Part shown: positions 17,065 through 30,552 of the stretch, piece by piece | Layout: each line of letters begins with the position of its first letter | How positions within the stretch are numbered: the stretch's first letter is position 1 | NCBI RefSeq assembly: GCF_041415945.1 | Contig: NZ_JBGCUS010000001.1 | Span: 1,240,001 to 1,304,000, forward strand | Reading direction: 5' to 3' | Length of the DNA stretch: 64,000 nucleotides | Source: Ancylobacter sp. IITR112 | GTDB lineage: Bacteria; Pseudomonadota; Alphaproteobacteria; Rhizobiales; Xanthobacteraceae | Position numbers and translations under genes: made by a program | The notes under the pieces: model-generated | The model's database searches: none | Told to the model about the DNA's origin: nothing | The model's input: the letters and a program-made list of their open reading frames with translations, nothing else

Positions 17065-17535
17065 ATGTCCCGTCGTCATCGTGCAGAGTGCCGTGAGGTC
17101 ACCCCCGATCCGAAGTTCGGGTCCGAGGTGCTGAGCCGCTTCATGAACGCCGTCATGTATGACGGCAAGAAGTCGGTCGCCGAGGCGATCGTCTACGGTG
17201 CGCTCGACCTCGTCGAGAACCGCGCCAAGTCCGAGCCGCTCGGTGTGTTCACCCAGGCGCTCGACAATGTGAGCCCGGCCATCGAGGTGCGCTCCCGCCG
17301 TGTCGGCGGCGCCACCTATCAGGTGCCGGTCGAGGTGCGCCCCGAGCGTCGCCAGGCTCTTGCGATCCGCTGGCTGATCACTGCCGCCCGCGCCCGCAAC
17401 GAGAAGACGATGGTTGAGCGCCTGTCGGGCGAGCTGCTCGACGCCTCGAACAATCGCGGCACGGCCGTGAAGAAACGTGAAGACACGCACCGCATGGCGG
17501 AGGCCAACCGGGCCTTCTCTCACTATCGCTGGTGA
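17065..17535 (+). CDS. rpsG: 30S ribosomal protein S7
   Basis: The 156-residue S7 is the primary binder of the 16S rRNA 3' major domain and in E. coli the repressor of the str operon. It opens [19 protein letters not shown] and ends [11 protein letters not shown], both family-typical. fusA follows after 27 bases. Confidence 0.98.
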   Translation: MSRRHRAECREVTPDPKFGSEVLSRFMNAVMYDGKKSVAEAIVYGALDLVENRAKSEPLGVFTQALDNVSPAIEVRSRRVGGATYQVPVEVRPERRQALAIRWLITAARARNEKTMVERLSGELLDASNNRGTAVKKREDTHRMAEANRAFSHYRW

Positions 17536-17562
17536 TGACGAGAGCCGGTACGAGGATCTGAT

Positions 17563-19638
<2,076 letters not shown>

Positions 19639-19700
19639 GCGTCGGCCTGCGTTTCTGAAGCGATTTCGTATCCACATAGATAAGACCGACGGAGAGCCCC

Positions 19701-20891
<1,191 letters not shown>

Positions 20892-20906
20892 CATCGACAA
20901 TCCCGA

Positions 20907-20935
20907 GGGGCGCGGGAACGCCTGCGCCCCTTTTT
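20907..20935 (+). terminator. Intrinsic terminator between tuf copy 2 and rpsJ
   Basis: Fully paired ten-base stem GGGGCGCGGG / CCTGCGCCCC (one G-T pair) with AACG loop, then TTTTT. It ends only 53 bases before rpsJ, and no consensus promoter fits in between. Confidence 0.85.
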
Positions 20936-20988
20936 CGTGGAGCTCGTTACTGAGCCCGACTGACGAGCCCTCTGGGAGCCTGAAGTCA

Positions 20989-21297
20989 ATGAACGGCCAA
21001 AATATTCGGATCCGCCTCAAGGCGTTCGATCACCGCATCCTGGATGCCTCGACGCGCGAAATCGTTTCGACGGCCAAGCGCACGGGCGCCCAGGTTCGCG
21101 GGCCTATTCCGCTTCCGACGCGGATCGAGAAGTTCACGGTCAATCGTTCTCCCCACGTGGACAAGAAGTCCCGTGAGCAGTTCGAGATGCGGACGCATAA
21201 GCGTCTGCTGGACATAGTCGACCCGACCCCCCAGACGGTGGACGCGCTGATGAAGCTCGACCTCGCCGCGGGTGTCGACGTCGAGATCAAGCTCTGA
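20989..21297 (+). CDS. rpsJ: 30S ribosomal protein S10
   Basis: The 102-residue S10 (NusE) is a ribosomal head protein and a NusG/NusB partner in antitermination. [19 protein letters not shown] and the loop with [16 protein letters not shown] are diagnostic. GGGAG precedes the ATG. It is the first gene of the S10 cluster, directly after a strong terminator. Confidence 0.98.
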   Translation: MNGQNIRIRLKAFDHRILDASTREIVSTAKRTGAQVRGPIPLPTRIEKFTVNRSPHVDKKSREQFEMRTHKRLLDIVDPTPQTVDALMKLDLAAGVDVEIKL

Positions 21298-21319
21298 GAG
21301 AAGGCGAAGGGACACGGCC

Positions 21320-22072
21320 ATGCGGTCAGGCGTCATCGCCCAGAAGGTCGGCATGACCCGCATCTTTAACGATGCAGGTGAACATGTTCCGGTCACTGTG
21401 CTGAAAGTCGATAATTGCCAGGTGGTTGCCCACCGTACGCTCGAGAAGAACGGCTACACGGCCGTCCAGCTCGGCGTCGGCCAGGCGAAGCCGCAGAACA
21501 CCACCCGCGCCATGCGCGGCCACTTCGCCGTGGCGAAGGTTGAGCCGAAGCGCAAGATGGCGGAATTCCGCGTCGAGGAGACCGACCTCATTCCGGTCGG
21601 TGCCGAGCTGACCGTCGACCATTTCGTGGTCGGCCAGTTCGTCGACGTGACGGGCACCTCCATCGGCAAGGGCTTTGCCGGTGGTATGAAGCGCCACAAT
21701 TTCGGTGGTCTGCGCGCCACCCACGGCGTGTCGGTTTCGCATCGTTCGATCGGTTCGACCGGCGGTCGTCAGGACCCCGGCAAGACCTTCAAGAACAAGA
21801 AGATGCCGGGCCATATGGGCCATGAGACCGTGACCACACAGAACCTCAAGGTGGTGCTCACCGATGTCGAGCGCGGCCTGATCGCGGTCGAGGGTGCGGT
21901 CCCCGGCAACAAGGGTGGCTGGATCCTGGTCGCCGACGCCGTGAAGAAGAAGCTGCCGGAGACGGCGCCGAAGCCTGGCAAGTTCCGTCTCCCGGGCGCG
22001 GAAGCGTCCAGTGACGAGCCGGCGGCTGACGTTGCGCCCGCGACCGAGGCTGCGGCCGAGGAGAACGTGTGA
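21320..22072 (+). CDS. rplC: 50S ribosomal protein L3
   Basis: The 250-residue L3 starts at [16 protein letters not shown], with the core [20 protein letters not shown] in the middle. About 24 residues at the C-terminus (from around 227) form an Ala/Glu/Asp-rich tail beyond the core fold. An in-frame upstream start at 21272 lies inside rpsJ and is not used. The TGA overlaps the ATG of rplD (TGATG). Confidence 0.97.
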   Translation: MRSGVIAQKVGMTRIFNDAGEHVPVTVLKVDNCQVVAHRTLEKNGYTAVQLGVGQAKPQNTTRAMRGHFAVAKVEPKRKMAEFRVEETDLIPVGAELTVDHFVVGQFVDVTGTSIGKGFAGGMKRHNFGGLRATHGVSVSHRSIGSTGGRQDPGKTFKNKKMPGHMGHETVTTQNLKVVLTDVERGLIAVEGAVPGNKGGWILVADAVKKKLPETAPKPGKFRLPGAEASSDEPAADVAPATEAAAEENV

Positions 22073-22692
22073 TGGAACTCGCCGTCAAGACTCTCGAAGG
22101 GGCCGAAGCCGGCTCCGTGACGCTGTCGGACGAGATCTTCGGTCTCGAGCCGCGCCAGGACATTCTGCACCGCTGCGTGGTGTGGCAGTTGTCGCGTCGC
22201 CAGGCTGGTACGCACCAGACCCTGTCGCGCGCCGATGTCAACCGCACCAAGCGGAAGATGTACAAGCAGAAGGGCACCGGCGGCGCTCGCCACGGCGCGG
22301 CTTCCGCTCCGCAGTTCCGCGGCGGCGCCAAGGCGTTCGGTCCGGTCTCGCGCAGCCATGCGAGCGACCTGCCGAAGAAGGTGCGGGCGCTGGCCCTGCG
22401 GCACGCGCTGTCGACCAAGGCCAAGGAGCAGCAGATCGTCGTCCTCGATGACGCCGTGCTGTCCGAGCCCAAGACCAAGCTGCTCAAGGAGCGGCTGGCG
22501 GGGCTCGGCCTGTCGAACGCTCTGGTCGTGTCCGGTGCCGAGGTGGATGCCAATTTTGGCCTCGCCTCGCGCAATGTCACCCATCTCGACGTGCTGCCCG
22601 TCCAGGGCATCAACGTCTATGACATCCTGCGCCGTCAGACCCTGGTTCTGACGAAGGCGGCTGTCGACGCTCTGGAGGCGCGCTTCAAATGA
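22072..22692 (+). CDS. rplD: 50S ribosomal protein L4
   Basis: The 206-residue L4 has [20 protein letters not shown] at the N-terminus and the loop with [20 protein letters not shown] sequence (here [17 protein letters not shown]). Start and stop overlap neighbouring genes by one and four bases, so translation is coupled across rplC-rplD-rplW. No S10-operon leader of the E. coli type is evident upstream of rpsJ. Confidence 0.97.
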   Translation: MELAVKTLEGAEAGSVTLSDEIFGLEPRQDILHRCVVWQLSRRQAGTHQTLSRADVNRTKRKMYKQKGTGGARHGAASAPQFRGGAKAFGPVSRSHASDLPKKVRALALRHALSTKAKEQQIVVLDDAVLSEPKTKLLKERLAGLGLSNALVVSGAEVDANFGLASRNVTHLDVLPVQGINVYDILRRQTLVLTKAAVDALEARFK

Positions 22693-22985
22693 GTCTCGAT
22701 CCGCGCCACTACGACGTGATCGTGTCCCCGGTGATCACCGAGAAGGCCACGATGGCGTCCGAGCACAACAAGGTCGTTTTCAAGGTTGCTCTGACGGCTA
22801 CCAAGCCGCAGATCAAGGAAGCGGTCGAGAAGCTCTTCGATGTCAAGGTCGAGAGCGTCAACACGCTGGTCCGCAAGGGGAAGACGAAGTTCTTCAAGGG
22901 CCGCAAGGGCGTGCAGAGCGACGTGAAGAAGGCGGTCGTGACCCTCGCCGAGGGGCACTCCATCGACATCACGACGGGTCTGTGA
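22689..22985 (+). CDS. rplW: 50S ribosomal protein L23
   Basis: A 98-residue L23, the tunnel-exit protein that docks SRP and trigger factor. It contains [19 protein letters not shown] and [18 protein letters not shown]. Its ATG overlaps the rplD stop (ATGA). Confidence 0.97.
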   Translation: MSLDPRHYDVIVSPVITEKATMASEHNKVVFKVALTATKPQIKEAVEKLFDVKVESVNTLVRKGKTKFFKGRKGVQSDVKKAVVTLAEGHSIDITTGL

Positions 22986-23008
22986 GCCGGAATTAAGGGA
23001 CCAGAGAC

Positions 23009-23842
23009 ATGGCGCTCAAAACCTTCAAGCCGGTAACGCCGAGCCTCCGCCAGCTTGTCATCGTCGACCGCTCGGCCCTGTACAAGGGCAAGCCGGTCAA
23101 GACGCTGACCGAGGGCAAGTCGGAGGCGGGCGGCCGCAACAACACCGGCCGGGTGACCGTGCGCTTCCGTGGCGGCGGGCACAAGCAGGCCTATCGCCTC
23201 GTCGACTTCAAGCGCACCAAGCGCGACATGGCGGCGACGGTGGAGCGGATCGAGTACGATCCCAACCGCACGGCCTTCATCGCCCTCATCAAGTATGAGG
23301 ACGGTGAGCTGAACTACATCCTGGCGCCGCAGCGCCTCGCGGTCGGCGATCAGGTGATCGCGGCCAAGAGCGTCGACGTGAAGCCGGGCAACGCGGCTCC
23401 GCTCGGCAATCTGCCGGTCGGCACGATCGTGCACAATATCGAGCTGAAGATCGGCAAGGGCGGCCAGATCGCCCGGTCCGCCGGCTCCTACGCGCAGATC
23501 GTCGGCCGCGACCAGGGCTATGTCATCGTTCGCCTGAACTCGGGCGAGCAGCGTCTGGTCCATGGGGAGTGCATGGGGACGGTCGGCGCCGTGTCGAACC
23601 CGGACCACATGAACACCAATCTCGGCAAGGCTGGCCGCAAGCGCTGGCTCGGCCGTCGTCCGCACAACCGCGGTGTCACCATGAACCCGGTCGATCACCC
23701 GCATGGCGGCGGCGAAGGCCGCACCTCGGGTGGCCGTCATCCGGTCACGCCCTGGGGTTTCCCCACCAAGGGCAAGAAGACCCGGAAGAACAAGTCGACC
23801 ACCAAGTTCATCGTGTCCAGCCGGCACGCCCGCAAGAAGTGA
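23009..23842 (+). CDS. rplB: 50S ribosomal protein L2
   Basis: The 277-residue L2 is needed for subunit joining and the peptidyl-transferase centre. It opens [20 protein letters not shown]; the C-terminal [20 protein letters not shown] loop contains the invariant His of the centre. GGGACCAGAG precedes the ATG. Confidence 0.98.
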   Translation: MALKTFKPVTPSLRQLVIVDRSALYKGKPVKTLTEGKSEAGGRNNTGRVTVRFRGGGHKQAYRLVDFKRTKRDMAATVERIEYDPNRTAFIALIKYEDGELNYILAPQRLAVGDQVIAAKSVDVKPGNAAPLGNLPVGTIVHNIELKIGKGGQIARSAGSYAQIVGRDQGYVIVRLNSGEQRLVHGECMGTVGAVSNPDHMNTNLGKAGRKRWLGRRPHNRGVTMNPVDHPHGGGEGRTSGGRHPVTPWGFPTKGKKTRKNKSTTKFIVSSRHARKK

Positions 23843-23859
23843 GCGAGGGAAACTGAACT

Positions 23860-24138
23860 ATGTCTCGATCGGTCTGGAAAGGTCCGTTCGTCGACGGCTA
23901 CCTGCTCAAGAAGGCGGATGCCGCGCGCGCGTCGGGTCGTCACGACGTTATCAAGATCTGGAGCCGCCGTTCCACTATCCTCCCGCAGTTCGTGGGGATT
24001 ACGTTCGGCGTCTATAACGGCAACAAGCACGTCCCGGTTTCGGTTTCCGAGGACATGGTTGGCCACAAGTTCGGCGAGTTCGCCCCTACCCGTACCTATT
24101 ACGGGCATGCGGCGGACAAGAAAGCCAAGCGGAAGTAG
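23860..24138 (+). CDS. rpsS: 30S ribosomal protein S19
   Basis: A 92-residue S19: [20 protein letters not shown] at the start, [16 protein letters not shown] in the middle. Seventeen bases after rplB. Confidence 0.98.
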   Translation: MSRSVWKGPFVDGYLLKKADAARASGRHDVIKIWSRRSTILPQFVGITFGVYNGNKHVPVSVSEDMVGHKFGEFAPTRTYYGHAADKKAKRK

Positions 24139-24148
24139 AGGCAGGGTC

Positions 24149-24529
24149 ATGGGAAAGGCAGCTCGTCCGCGCACGCTCGCGGATACGGAAGCCAAGGCGG
24201 TTGCGCGTAACCTTCGCGTCAGCCCCCAGAAGCTCAACCTCGTCGCCGGTCTCATCCGGGGCAAGAAGGTCGCGACCGCTCTGGCCGACCTTCAGTTCTC
24301 GCGCAAGCGGATCGCCGGCGACGTGAAGAAGTGCCTGGAATCGGCCATCGCCAATGCCGAGAACAATCATGAGCTCGATGTCGACGATCTCATCGTCGCC
24401 GAGGCGCATGTCGGCAAGGGCCTGGTCATGAAGCGCTTCGCGGCCCGCGCCCGTGGTCGTGCGAGCCGGATCGAGAAGCCGTTCTCGCATATCACCATCG
24501 TGGTGCGTGAAGTCGAGGAGAAGGCCTGA
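24149..24529 (+). CDS. rplV: 50S ribosomal protein L22
   Basis: The 126-residue L22 lines the exit tunnel with its beta hairpin. ATG 24149 ([16 protein letters not shown]) follows [28 protein letters not shown] is diagnostic. A longer in-frame reading upstream overlaps rpsS and is rejected. The stop shares a base with the rpsC start (TGATG). Confidence 0.97.
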   Translation: MGKAARPRTLADTEAKAVARNLRVSPQKLNLVAGLIRGKKVATALADLQFSRKRIAGDVKKCLESAIANAENNHELDVDDLIVAEAHVGKGLVMKRFAARARGRASRIEKPFSHITIVVREVEEKA

Positions 24530-25236
24530 TGGGTCAGAAGGTCAACCCGGTCGGGCTGCGGCTCGGCATCAACCGCACCTGGGACTCGCGCTGGTTCGCG
24601 GGCAAGGGCGAGTATGGCCAGCTGCTTCACGAGGACATCAAGATCCGTGAAGCGCTGCAGAAGATGCTCAAGCAGGCCGCGGTCTCCAAGATCGTGATCG
24701 AGCGTCCGCACAAGAAGTGCCGCGTCACCATCCACTCGGCTCGTCCGGGTGTGGTGATCGGCAAGAAGGGCGCGGACATCGACAAGCTGCGCAAGAAGGT
24801 CTCCGAGATGACCAACTCGGAAGTCTTCATCAACATCGTCGAGATTCGGAAGCCGGAAATCGACGCGCGCTTGGTTGCCGAATCGATCGCGCAGCAGCTT
24901 GAGCGCCGTGTGGCGTTCCGTCGCGCCATGAAGCGCGCGGTCCAGTCGGCGATGCGTCTGGGCGCGGAAGGCATTCGTATCAACTGCTCCGGCCGCCTCG
25001 GCGGCGCGGAAATCGCGCGTCTCGAATGGTATCGTGAAGGGCGCGTGCCGCTTCACACCTTGCGCGCGGACGTGGATTACGGTACGGCCACCGCCTTCAC
25101 GACCTACGGCACCTGCGGTGTCAAGGTCTGGATCTTCAAGGGCGAGATCCTGGAACACGATCCGATGGCGCAGGACAAGCGCCAGGCGGAAGGTGATTCC
25201 TCGGGTGGTCGCCCGTCGCGTCGCGACGCGGCGTGA
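24529..25236 (+). CDS. rpsC: 30S ribosomal protein S3
   Basis: The 235-residue S3 is an mRNA-entry helicase component. It has [20 protein letters not shown], a KH motif around 60-70 ([17 protein letters not shown]) and the C-terminal domain [20 protein letters not shown]. The final 20 residues are charged and variable, as usual. Confidence 0.98.
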   Translation: MGQKVNPVGLRLGINRTWDSRWFAGKGEYGQLLHEDIKIREALQKMLKQAAVSKIVIERPHKKCRVTIHSARPGVVIGKKGADIDKLRKKVSEMTNSEVFINIVEIRKPEIDARLVAESIAQQLERRVAFRRAMKRAVQSAMRLGAEGIRINCSGRLGGAEIARLEWYREGRVPLHTLRADVDYGTATAFTTYGTCGVKVWIFKGEILEHDPMAQDKRQAEGDSSGGRPSRRDAA

Positions 25237-25266
25237 GCAGATTGATAAAGGAATAAGAGGCGCGAC

Positions 25267-25680
25267 ATGCTGCAACCAAAGCGCACGAAGTTCCGCAAGC
25301 AGTTCAAAGGCCGTATTCACGGCGTTGCGAAGGGCGGGACTGACCTCAATTTCGGCCAGTTCGGGCTGAAGGCCATGGAGCCGGAGCGCGTCACCGCGCG
25401 TCAGATCGAAGCCGCGCGTCGCGCGCTCACCCGTCACATGAAGCGTGCGGGCCGGGTGTGGATTCGCATCTTCCCGGACGTGCCGGTGTCTTCGAAGCCG
25501 ACCGAAGTCCGCATGGGTAAGGGTAAGGGCGCGCCCGATTTCTGGGCTGCCAAGATCAAGCCCGGCCGCATCATGTTCGAGATCGATGGCGTGAGCCAGG
25601 ATGTCGCCCGTGAAGCGCTTCGGCTGGCGGCTGCGAAGCTGCCGATCAAGACGCGTTTCGTCGAGCGCATCGCTGAGTGA
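25267..25680 (+). CDS. rplP: 50S ribosomal protein L16
   Basis: A 137-residue L16 with [19 protein letters not shown] and [28 protein letters not shown] precedes the ATG. Confidence 0.98.
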   Translation: MLQPKRTKFRKQFKGRIHGVAKGGTDLNFGQFGLKAMEPERVTARQIEAARRALTRHMKRAGRVWIRIFPDVPVSSKPTEVRMGKGKGAPDFWAAKIKPGRIMFEIDGVSQDVAREALRLAAAKLPIKTRFVERIAE

Positions 25681-25691
25681 CGGAGGGACAG

Positions 25692-25901
25692 ATGACGAAG
25701 GCTTCCGACATTCGGACGAAGACCGCCGACGAGCTGCAGGACCAGCTTCTGGGCCTGAAGAAGGAGCAGTTCAACCTGCGCTTCCAGAAGGCCACCGGCC
25801 AGCTCGAAAACACGGCGCGGGTGCGTCAGATCCGTCGCGACATCGCGCGGGTCAAGACCATCCAGGCGCAGAAGGCCGCGTCCGCGGCCAAGGCTAAGTG
25901 A
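25692..25901 (+). CDS. rpmC: 50S ribosomal protein L29
   Basis: A 69-residue tunnel-exit protein: [20 protein letters not shown], then [22 protein letters not shown] 25692 follows GGAGGG; an in-frame GTG at 25677 inside the rplP stop is not needed. The C-terminal [10 protein letters not shown] tail is slightly longer than usual. Confidence 0.96.
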   Translation: MTKASDIRTKTADELQDQLLGLKKEQFNLRFQKATGQLENTARVRQIRRDIARVKTIQAQKAASAAKAK

Positions 25902-25911
25902 GGAGAGGGCG

Positions 25912-26160
25912 ATGCCGAAGCGTTTGCTGCAGGGCGTCGTGGTGAGCGACAAGCAGGACAAGACCGTCGTGGTCCGGGTCGAGCGCCGTTTCACCCATCC
26001 GCTGCTGAAGAAGACCGTCCGCCGTTCCAAGAAGTACCACGCCCATGACGAGGCGAACGCTTGGAAGGAAGGCGACACCGTCTGGATCGAGGAGCACCGC
26101 CCCTTGTCCAAGCTCAAGAACTGGATCGTGGTCCAGGGCGAGAAGCGGGCTGAAGTCTGA
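25912..26160 (+). CDS. rpsQ: 30S ribosomal protein S17
   Basis: An 82-residue S17: [20 protein letters not shown], then [20 protein letters not shown]. It is the last gene before the terminator-like hairpin at 26184, the same place where the S10 and spc operons divide in E. coli. Confidence 0.97.
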   Translation: MPKRLLQGVVVSDKQDKTVVVRVERRFTHPLLKKTVRRSKKYHAHDEANAWKEGDTVWIEEHRPLSKLKNWIVVQGEKRAEV

Positions 26161-26183
26161 GCGCCCGGAAACGGGATTGAGGG

Positions 26184-26215
26184 GCGCGCGCCGGTGACGG
26201 CTGCGCGCGGTTTTT
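26184..26215 (+). terminator. Terminator-like hairpin between rpsQ and rplN
   Basis: GCGCGC-GCCG / CGGC-T-GCGCGC stem (26184-26208) with a GTGA tetraloop and one bulged T, then GG and TTTTT (26211-26215). It lies 18 bases upstream of the rplN start, and no consensus promoter fits between them. Confidence 0.7.
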
Positions 26216-26233
26216 GCGAGAAATAGGTGCGTC

Positions 26234-26602
26234 ATGATCCAGATGCAGACCAATCTCGACGTGGCGGACAATTCCGGTGCGCGTCGCGTCATGTGCATCA
26301 AGGTGCTTGGCGGTTCGAAGCGCAAGTATGCCCATGTCGGTGACATCATTGTGGTGTCGGTGAAGGAAGCTATTCCGCGCGGCCGCGTGAAGAAGGGCGA
26401 CGTGATGAAGGCGGTTGTCGTTCGCACCGCCAAGGACATCCGTCGCGTGGACGGTTCGGTGATCCGCTTCGACCGCAATGCGGCCGTGCTGATCAACAAC
26501 AACAAGGAGCCGGTCGGCACCCGTATCTTCGGGCCGGTTCCGCGCGAGCTCCGCGCGAAGAACCACATGAAGATCATCTCGCTGGCGCCGGAGGTGCTGT
26601 GA
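26234..26602 (+). CDS. rplN: 50S ribosomal protein L14
   Basis: The 122-residue L14 bridges the subunits. [20 protein letters not shown] and the end [20 protein letters not shown] are diagnostic. First gene of the spc-type cluster. Its TGA overlaps the rplX ATG by one base. Confidence 0.98.
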   Translation: MIQMQTNLDVADNSGARRVMCIKVLGGSKRKYAHVGDIIVVSVKEAIPRGRVKKGDVMKAVVVRTAKDIRRVDGSVIRFDRNAAVLINNNKEPVGTRIFGPVPRELRAKNHMKIISLAPEVL

Positions 26603-26919
26603 TGGCCGCTAAGATCAAGAAGGGCGACAAGGTCGTCGTTCTCACCGGCCGCGACAAGGGTCGCACGGGCGAGGTTTTCGAGGTGCTGCCGAAGGAAGGC
26701 ACCGCGCGTGTGCGCGGCGTCAACCTCGTGAAGCGTCACCAGCGGCAGAGCGCGAACCAGGAAGGCGGGATCATCTCCAAGGAGGCCCCGCTCGACCTGT
26801 CGAACATCGCGATCGCCGATCCGAAGGATGGCAAGCCGACCCGCGTCGGTTTCCTTGTGCAGGCGGACGGCACCAAGGTGCGCGTCGCCAAGCGCTCGGG
26901 GGAGAAGATCGATGGCTGA
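26602..26919 (+). CDS. rplX: 50S ribosomal protein L24
   Basis: A 105-residue L24, an early assembly protein with a KOW motif at about 8-35 ([20 protein letters not shown]). The 3' end overlaps rplE by eight bases. Confidence 0.97.
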   Translation: MAAKIKKGDKVVVLTGRDKGRTGEVFEVLPKEGTARVRGVNLVKRHQRQSANQEGGIISKEAPLDLSNIAIADPKDGKPTRVGFLVQADGTKVRVAKRSGEKIDG

Positions 26920-27469
26920 GACCAGCTACAGCCCGCGGATGAAGTCCCTCTATGAGGATGTCGTCCGCAAGAAGATGATCGAACAGTTCGGCTACAAGAA
27001 CCCCATGGAAGTGCCGACGATCGAGAAGATCGTCATCAACATGGGCGTGGGCGAAGCCACTGCCGACACCAAGAAGGTGCAGACCGCCGCCGCGGACCTC
27101 GCGCTGATCGCCGGCCAGAAGCCGGTTGTCACCCGCGCCCGCAAGGCGATCTCGAACTTCAAGCTGCGCGAGAACCAGCCGGTCGGCGCGAAGGTTACCC
27201 TTCGCAAGACCCGCATGTTCGAGTTCGTCGACCGCCTGGTGAACATCGCCCTGCCGCGCGTCCGCGACTTCCGTGGCCTGAACCCGAAGAGCTTCGACGG
27301 CCGCGGCAACTATGCCCTGGGCATCAAGGAGCATATCGTGTTCCCCGAGATCAACTACGACAAGGTTGATCAGATGTGGGGCATGGACATCATCGTCTGC
27401 ACGACGGCGAAGACGGACGAAGAGGCGCGCGCGCTTCTGAAGGCCTTCAACTTCCCGTTCCGTCAGTAA
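26912..27469 (+). CDS. rplE: 50S ribosomal protein L5
   Basis: The 185-residue L5 binds 5S r[23 protein letters not shown] starts inside the rplX 3' end with GGGGGAG upstream. [15 protein letters not shown] and [20 protein letters not shown] are diagnostic. Confidence 0.98.
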   Translation: MAETSYSPRMKSLYEDVVRKKMIEQFGYKNPMEVPTIEKIVINMGVGEATADTKKVQTAAADLALIAGQKPVVTRARKAISNFKLRENQPVGAKVTLRKTRMFEFVDRLVNIALPRVRDFRGLNPKSFDGRGNYALGIKEHIVFPEINYDKVDQMWGMDIIVCTTAKTDEEARALLKAFNFPFRQ

Positions 27470-27527
27470 GCATCCCCTTCCGGCTGTGGGGCAGGGCCCC
27501 AAACGCGGAGACTAGGAGCAAGATCAT

Positions 27528-27833
27528 ATGGCCAAGAAGAGCTCGGTCGAAAAGAACGAACACCGCCGCAAGCTCGTGAAGAGCTATGCGGGCCGGCGTT
27601 CGCGTCTCAAGGCCCTGGTGAGCAACAAGGAACTGCCGATCGAGGAGCGCTTCGCCGCGGTTCTCAAGCTGGCGGAACTGCCGCGCAATTCGGCGAAGGT
27701 GCGCATTCGCAACCGTTGCGAAGTCACCGGCCGTCCGCGCGCCTATTATCGCAAGCTGAAGATGAGCCGTATCGCCCTGCGCGAGCTCGGTTCCCAGGGA
27801 CAGATCCCTGGGCTCGTCAAGTCGAGCTGGTGA
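27528..27833 (+). CDS. rpsN: 30S ribosomal protein S14
   Basis: A 101-residue S14 of the long, zinc-free type ([20 protein letters not shown] ... [18 protein letters not shown]). It lacks the CxxC pairs of the short form. AGGAGC precedes the ATG. Confidence 0.98.
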   Translation: MAKKSSVEKNEHRRKLVKSYAGRRSRLKALVSNKELPIEERFAAVLKLAELPRNSAKVRIRNRCEVTGRPRAYYRKLKMSRIALRELGSQGQIPGLVKSSW

Positions 27834-27846
27834 GGAGGGTCGATCC

Positions 27847-28245
27847 ATGTCCACGACTGATCCGATCGGCGATCTGATCACCCGCATCCGCAACGCGCAG
27901 ATGCGCCGCAAGGAAAAGATCTCCACGCCGGGCTCGCGCCTGCGCGCCAGCGTGCTGGAGGTGCTTGCGGCCGAGGGTTACATCCGCGGCTATTCGGCGT
28001 CTGAGCCGGTCAATGGCCGTACCGAGTTCGAGATCGAGCTCAAGTATTTTGACGGCGAGCCGGTGATCCGCGAGATTTCGCGTGTCTCCAAGCCGGGTCG
28101 GCGGGTCTATTCCTCCGTCAAGACCCTTCCCCGCGTCGCCAACGGCCTTGGCGTCGCTGTCGTCTCCACGCCGCAGGGCGTGATGGCGGACCACGAAGCC
28201 CGCGAGAAGAACGTGGGCGGCGAGGTCCTCTTCACGGTCTTCTGA
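27847..28245 (+). CDS. rpsH: 30S ribosomal protein S8
   Basis: The 132-residue S8 is the usual translational repressor of spc operons. [20 protein letters not shown] at the start; the C-terminus has [20 protein letters not shown], the RNA-binding STPxG motif. GAGGAGG precedes the ATG. Confidence 0.98.
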   Translation: MSTTDPIGDLITRIRNAQMRRKEKISTPGSRLRASVLEVLAAEGYIRGYSASEPVNGRTEFEIELKYFDGEPVIREISRVSKPGRRVYSSVKTLPRVANGLGVAVVSTPQGVMADHEAREKNVGGEVLFTVF

Positions 28246-28265
28246 TCGGGGAGGAGAGAGAGCAC

Positions 28266-28799
28266 ATGTCCAAGATCGGTAAAGCCCCCATCACCATTCC
28301 GGCCGGCGTCACCGCGTCGATCGAAGGTCAGACGGTCAAGGTCAAGGGCCCCAAGGGGGCGCTCGAGACCACGGTTGTCGACGAGATCTCGGTCAAGATG
28401 GAGAACGGGGCCCTCCTGTTCGCCCTCAACGGCGAGACCAACCGCCACAAGGCGATGTGGGGCCTGTCCCGCACGCTGGTGGCCAATCTGGTCGAAGGCG
28501 TGACCAAGGGCTTCGAGAAGAAGCTCGAAATCAGCGGCGTCGGCTACCGTGCCGCCGTCCAGGGCAAGAATCTGAGCCTGGCGCTTGGCTTCAGCCATGA
28601 CGTGAACTATCCGATCCCGGAAGGGATCCAGATCGTGACCCCGAAGCCGACCGAAATCGTCATCAGCGGTATCGACCGGCAGCAGGTTGGTCAGGTCGCC
28701 GCCGAGATTCGCGACTATCGCGGCCCCGAGCCCTATAAGGGCAAGGGCGTGAAGTACGCGGGTGAGTTCATCTTCCGCAAGGAAGGCAAGAAGAAGTAA
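28266..28799 (+). CDS. rplF: 50S ribosomal protein L6
   Basis: A 177-residue L6 made of two tandem alpha/beta repeats: [20 protein letters not shown] at the start, [20 protein letters not shown] at the end. GGGGAGGAGAG precedes the ATG. Confidence 0.98.
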   Translation: MSKIGKAPITIPAGVTASIEGQTVKVKGPKGALETTVVDEISVKMENGALLFALNGETNRHKAMWGLSRTLVANLVEGVTKGFEKKLEISGVGYRAAVQGKNLSLALGFSHDVNYPIPEGIQIVTPKPTEIVISGIDRQQVGQVAAEIRDYRGPEPYKGKGVKYAGEFIFRKEGKKK

Positions 28800-28811
28800 C
28801 GGACCCGAATC

Positions 28812-29174
28812 ATGGCTCAGTACAAGGACGCTACCGAGCGCCGCAAGGCGCGTGTCCGCCGTGCTCTCCGCACGACGGCGAACGGGCGGCCGCGCCTCTC
28901 GGTGCATCGCTCGTCGAAGCACATCTATGCGCAGATCATCGACGATGCGCGTGGCGTGACGCTTGCGTCCGCCTCCACGCTCGAGAAGTCCCTGCGGGAA
29001 AGCCTGAAGACCGGCGCGGACATCGCGGCGGCCCAGGCGATCGGCAAGCTCGTGGCGGAACGCGCCGTCGCGGCCGGTGTGAAGGACGTGGTCTTCGACC
29101 GCGGCGCCTTCATCTATCACGGCCGCGTCAAGGCGCTCGCCGAGTCCGCCCGTGAGGGCGGTCTCAACTTCTGA
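28812..29174 (+). CDS. rplR: 50S ribosomal protein L18
   Basis: A 120-residue 5S rRNA binder: [20 protein letters not shown] in the N-terminal half, [20 protein letters not shown] at the end. Confidence 0.98.
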   Translation: MAQYKDATERRKARVRRALRTTANGRPRLSVHRSSKHIYAQIIDDARGVTLASASTLEKSLRESLKTGADIAAAQAIGKLVAERAVAAGVKDVVFDRGAFIYHGRVKALAESAREGGLNF

Positions 29175-29214
29175 GATCACGAGCGGGATCCCCCGCAGAA
29201 CGAAGGATATGATC

Positions 29215-29766
29215 ATGGCTCGTGAACGTGAGCGTGAACGCGAGGATCGCGACAACACGTTCGTGGACAAGCTGGTCCACATCAACCGTGTCGCGAAGGT
29301 GGTGAAGGGTGGCCGTCGCTTCGGCTTTGCCGCTCTTGTGGTCGTCGGTGACCAGAAGGGTCGCGTCGGTTTCGGTCACGGCAAGGCCCGTGAAGTGCCG
29401 GAAGCGATCCGCAAGGCGACGGAAGCCGCCAAGCGGGCGCTGATCCGCGTGCCGCTGCGCGAGGGTCGGACGCTGCATCATGACGTGCATGGCCATCACG
29501 GCGCCGGCAAGGTCATCCTGCGCGCCGCCCCGGCCGGTACGGGCATCATCGCGGGTGGCCCGATGCGCGCCGTCTTCGAGACGCTTGGCATGCAGGACGT
29601 TGTGGCGAAGTCGTTCGGCTCGTCCAACCCGTACAACATGGTCCGCGCGACCTTCGAGGCACTGAAGAACCAGGACAGCCCGCGTCTCGTCGCGGCACGC
29701 CGCAGCCTCAAGGTGTCGCAGCTTCAGTCCCGCCGTCGCGTCGACGACGTTGAAGCGACCGACTGA
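29215..29766 (+). CDS. rpsE: 30S ribosomal protein S5
   Basis: The 183-residue S5 acts in fidelity and mRNA entry. It starts [20 protein letters not shown] with a charged Arg/Glu repeat, followed by [23 protein letters not shown] 29215 is preferred over the ATG two codons earlier because the product then matches the family start; GAACGAAGG lies upstream. Confidence 0.96.
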   Translation: MAREREREREDRDNTFVDKLVHINRVAKVVKGGRRFGFAALVVVGDQKGRVGFGHGKAREVPEAIRKATEAAKRALIRVPLREGRTLHHDVHGHHGAGKVILRAAPAGTGIIAGGPMRAVFETLGMQDVVAKSFGSSNPYNMVRATFEALKNQDSPRLVAARRSLKVSQLQSRRRVDDVEATD

Positions 29767-29792
29767 GCGCCTGAGAGGTAGGGAAGCTAATC

Positions 29793-29984
29793 ATGGCGAA
29801 CAGCACCAATACGGTCACGGTCGAACAGACCGGCAGCCCGATCCGCCGTCCCGATGACCAGCGCGCGACGCTGATCGGTCTCGGCCTCAACAAGCTCGGG
29901 CGTCGCTCGACGCTCGAAGACACCCCGGCCGTGCGTGGTATGATCCAGAAGGTTCGCCACCTCGTCCGCGTCGTCGAAGCGTGA
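29793..29984 (+). CDS. rpmD: 50S ribosomal protein L30
   Basis: A 63-residue L30: [20 protein letters not shown], then [30 protein letters not shown] precedes the ATG. Confidence 0.97.
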   Translation: MANSTNTVTVEQTGSPIRRPDDQRATLIGLGLNKLGRRSTLEDTPAVRGMIQKVRHLVRVVEA

Positions 29985-30005
29985 CGGCGCTGTAGGAGAC
30001 TGGCG

Positions 30006-30497
30006 ATGAGCAGCCTTAACGAGATCAAGGACAATTCCGGCGCCCGCAAGAAGCGCATGCGCGTCGGCCGTGGCATTGGTTCGGGCAAGGGCAAGACCGC
30101 GGGCCGCGGCGTGAAGGGTCAGACCTCGCGCACCGGCGTCGCGATCAAGGGCTTCGAGGGCGGCCAGATGCCGATCCATCGTCGTCTGCCCAAGCGCGGC
30201 TTCCACAATATCTTCGCGCTGGATTGGAACGAGGTTTCCCTCGGCCGTATCCAGACCGCGATCGACGCCGGCAAGCTGGACGCCAAGGCGGCGATCACGC
30301 AGGCCGCGCTGGTCGAGGCGGGCGTGCTGCGCCGCGCCAAGGACGGCGTGCGCGTGCTCGGCTCCGGTGAGCTGACGGCGAAGGTGACGCTTGAAGTCGC
30401 CCACGCCACCAAGTCGGCGGTCGAGGCGATCGAGAAGGCCGGCGGCTCGGTGGCGCTTCTCGCGTCCAAGGCTGCGGCTGGCGAAACGGCGGCCTGA
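30006..30497 (+). CDS. rplO: 50S ribosomal protein L15
   Basis: A 163-residue L15: an N-terminal basic loop ([20 protein letters not shown]) threading into rRNA, then [14 protein letters not shown]. secY follows after 55 bases. Confidence 0.98.
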   Translation: MSSLNEIKDNSGARKKRMRVGRGIGSGKGKTAGRGVKGQTSRTGVAIKGFEGGQMPIHRRLPKRGFHNIFALDWNEVSLGRIQTAIDAGKLDAKAAITQAALVEAGVLRRAKDGVRVLGSGELTAKVTLEVAHATKSAVEAIEKAGGSVALLASKAAAGETAA

Positions 30498-30552
30498 CGC
30501 TTAAGTCAGGCCGTACAGACCTTACAGGGCACAGACGAGGAGCGGAGCCACC

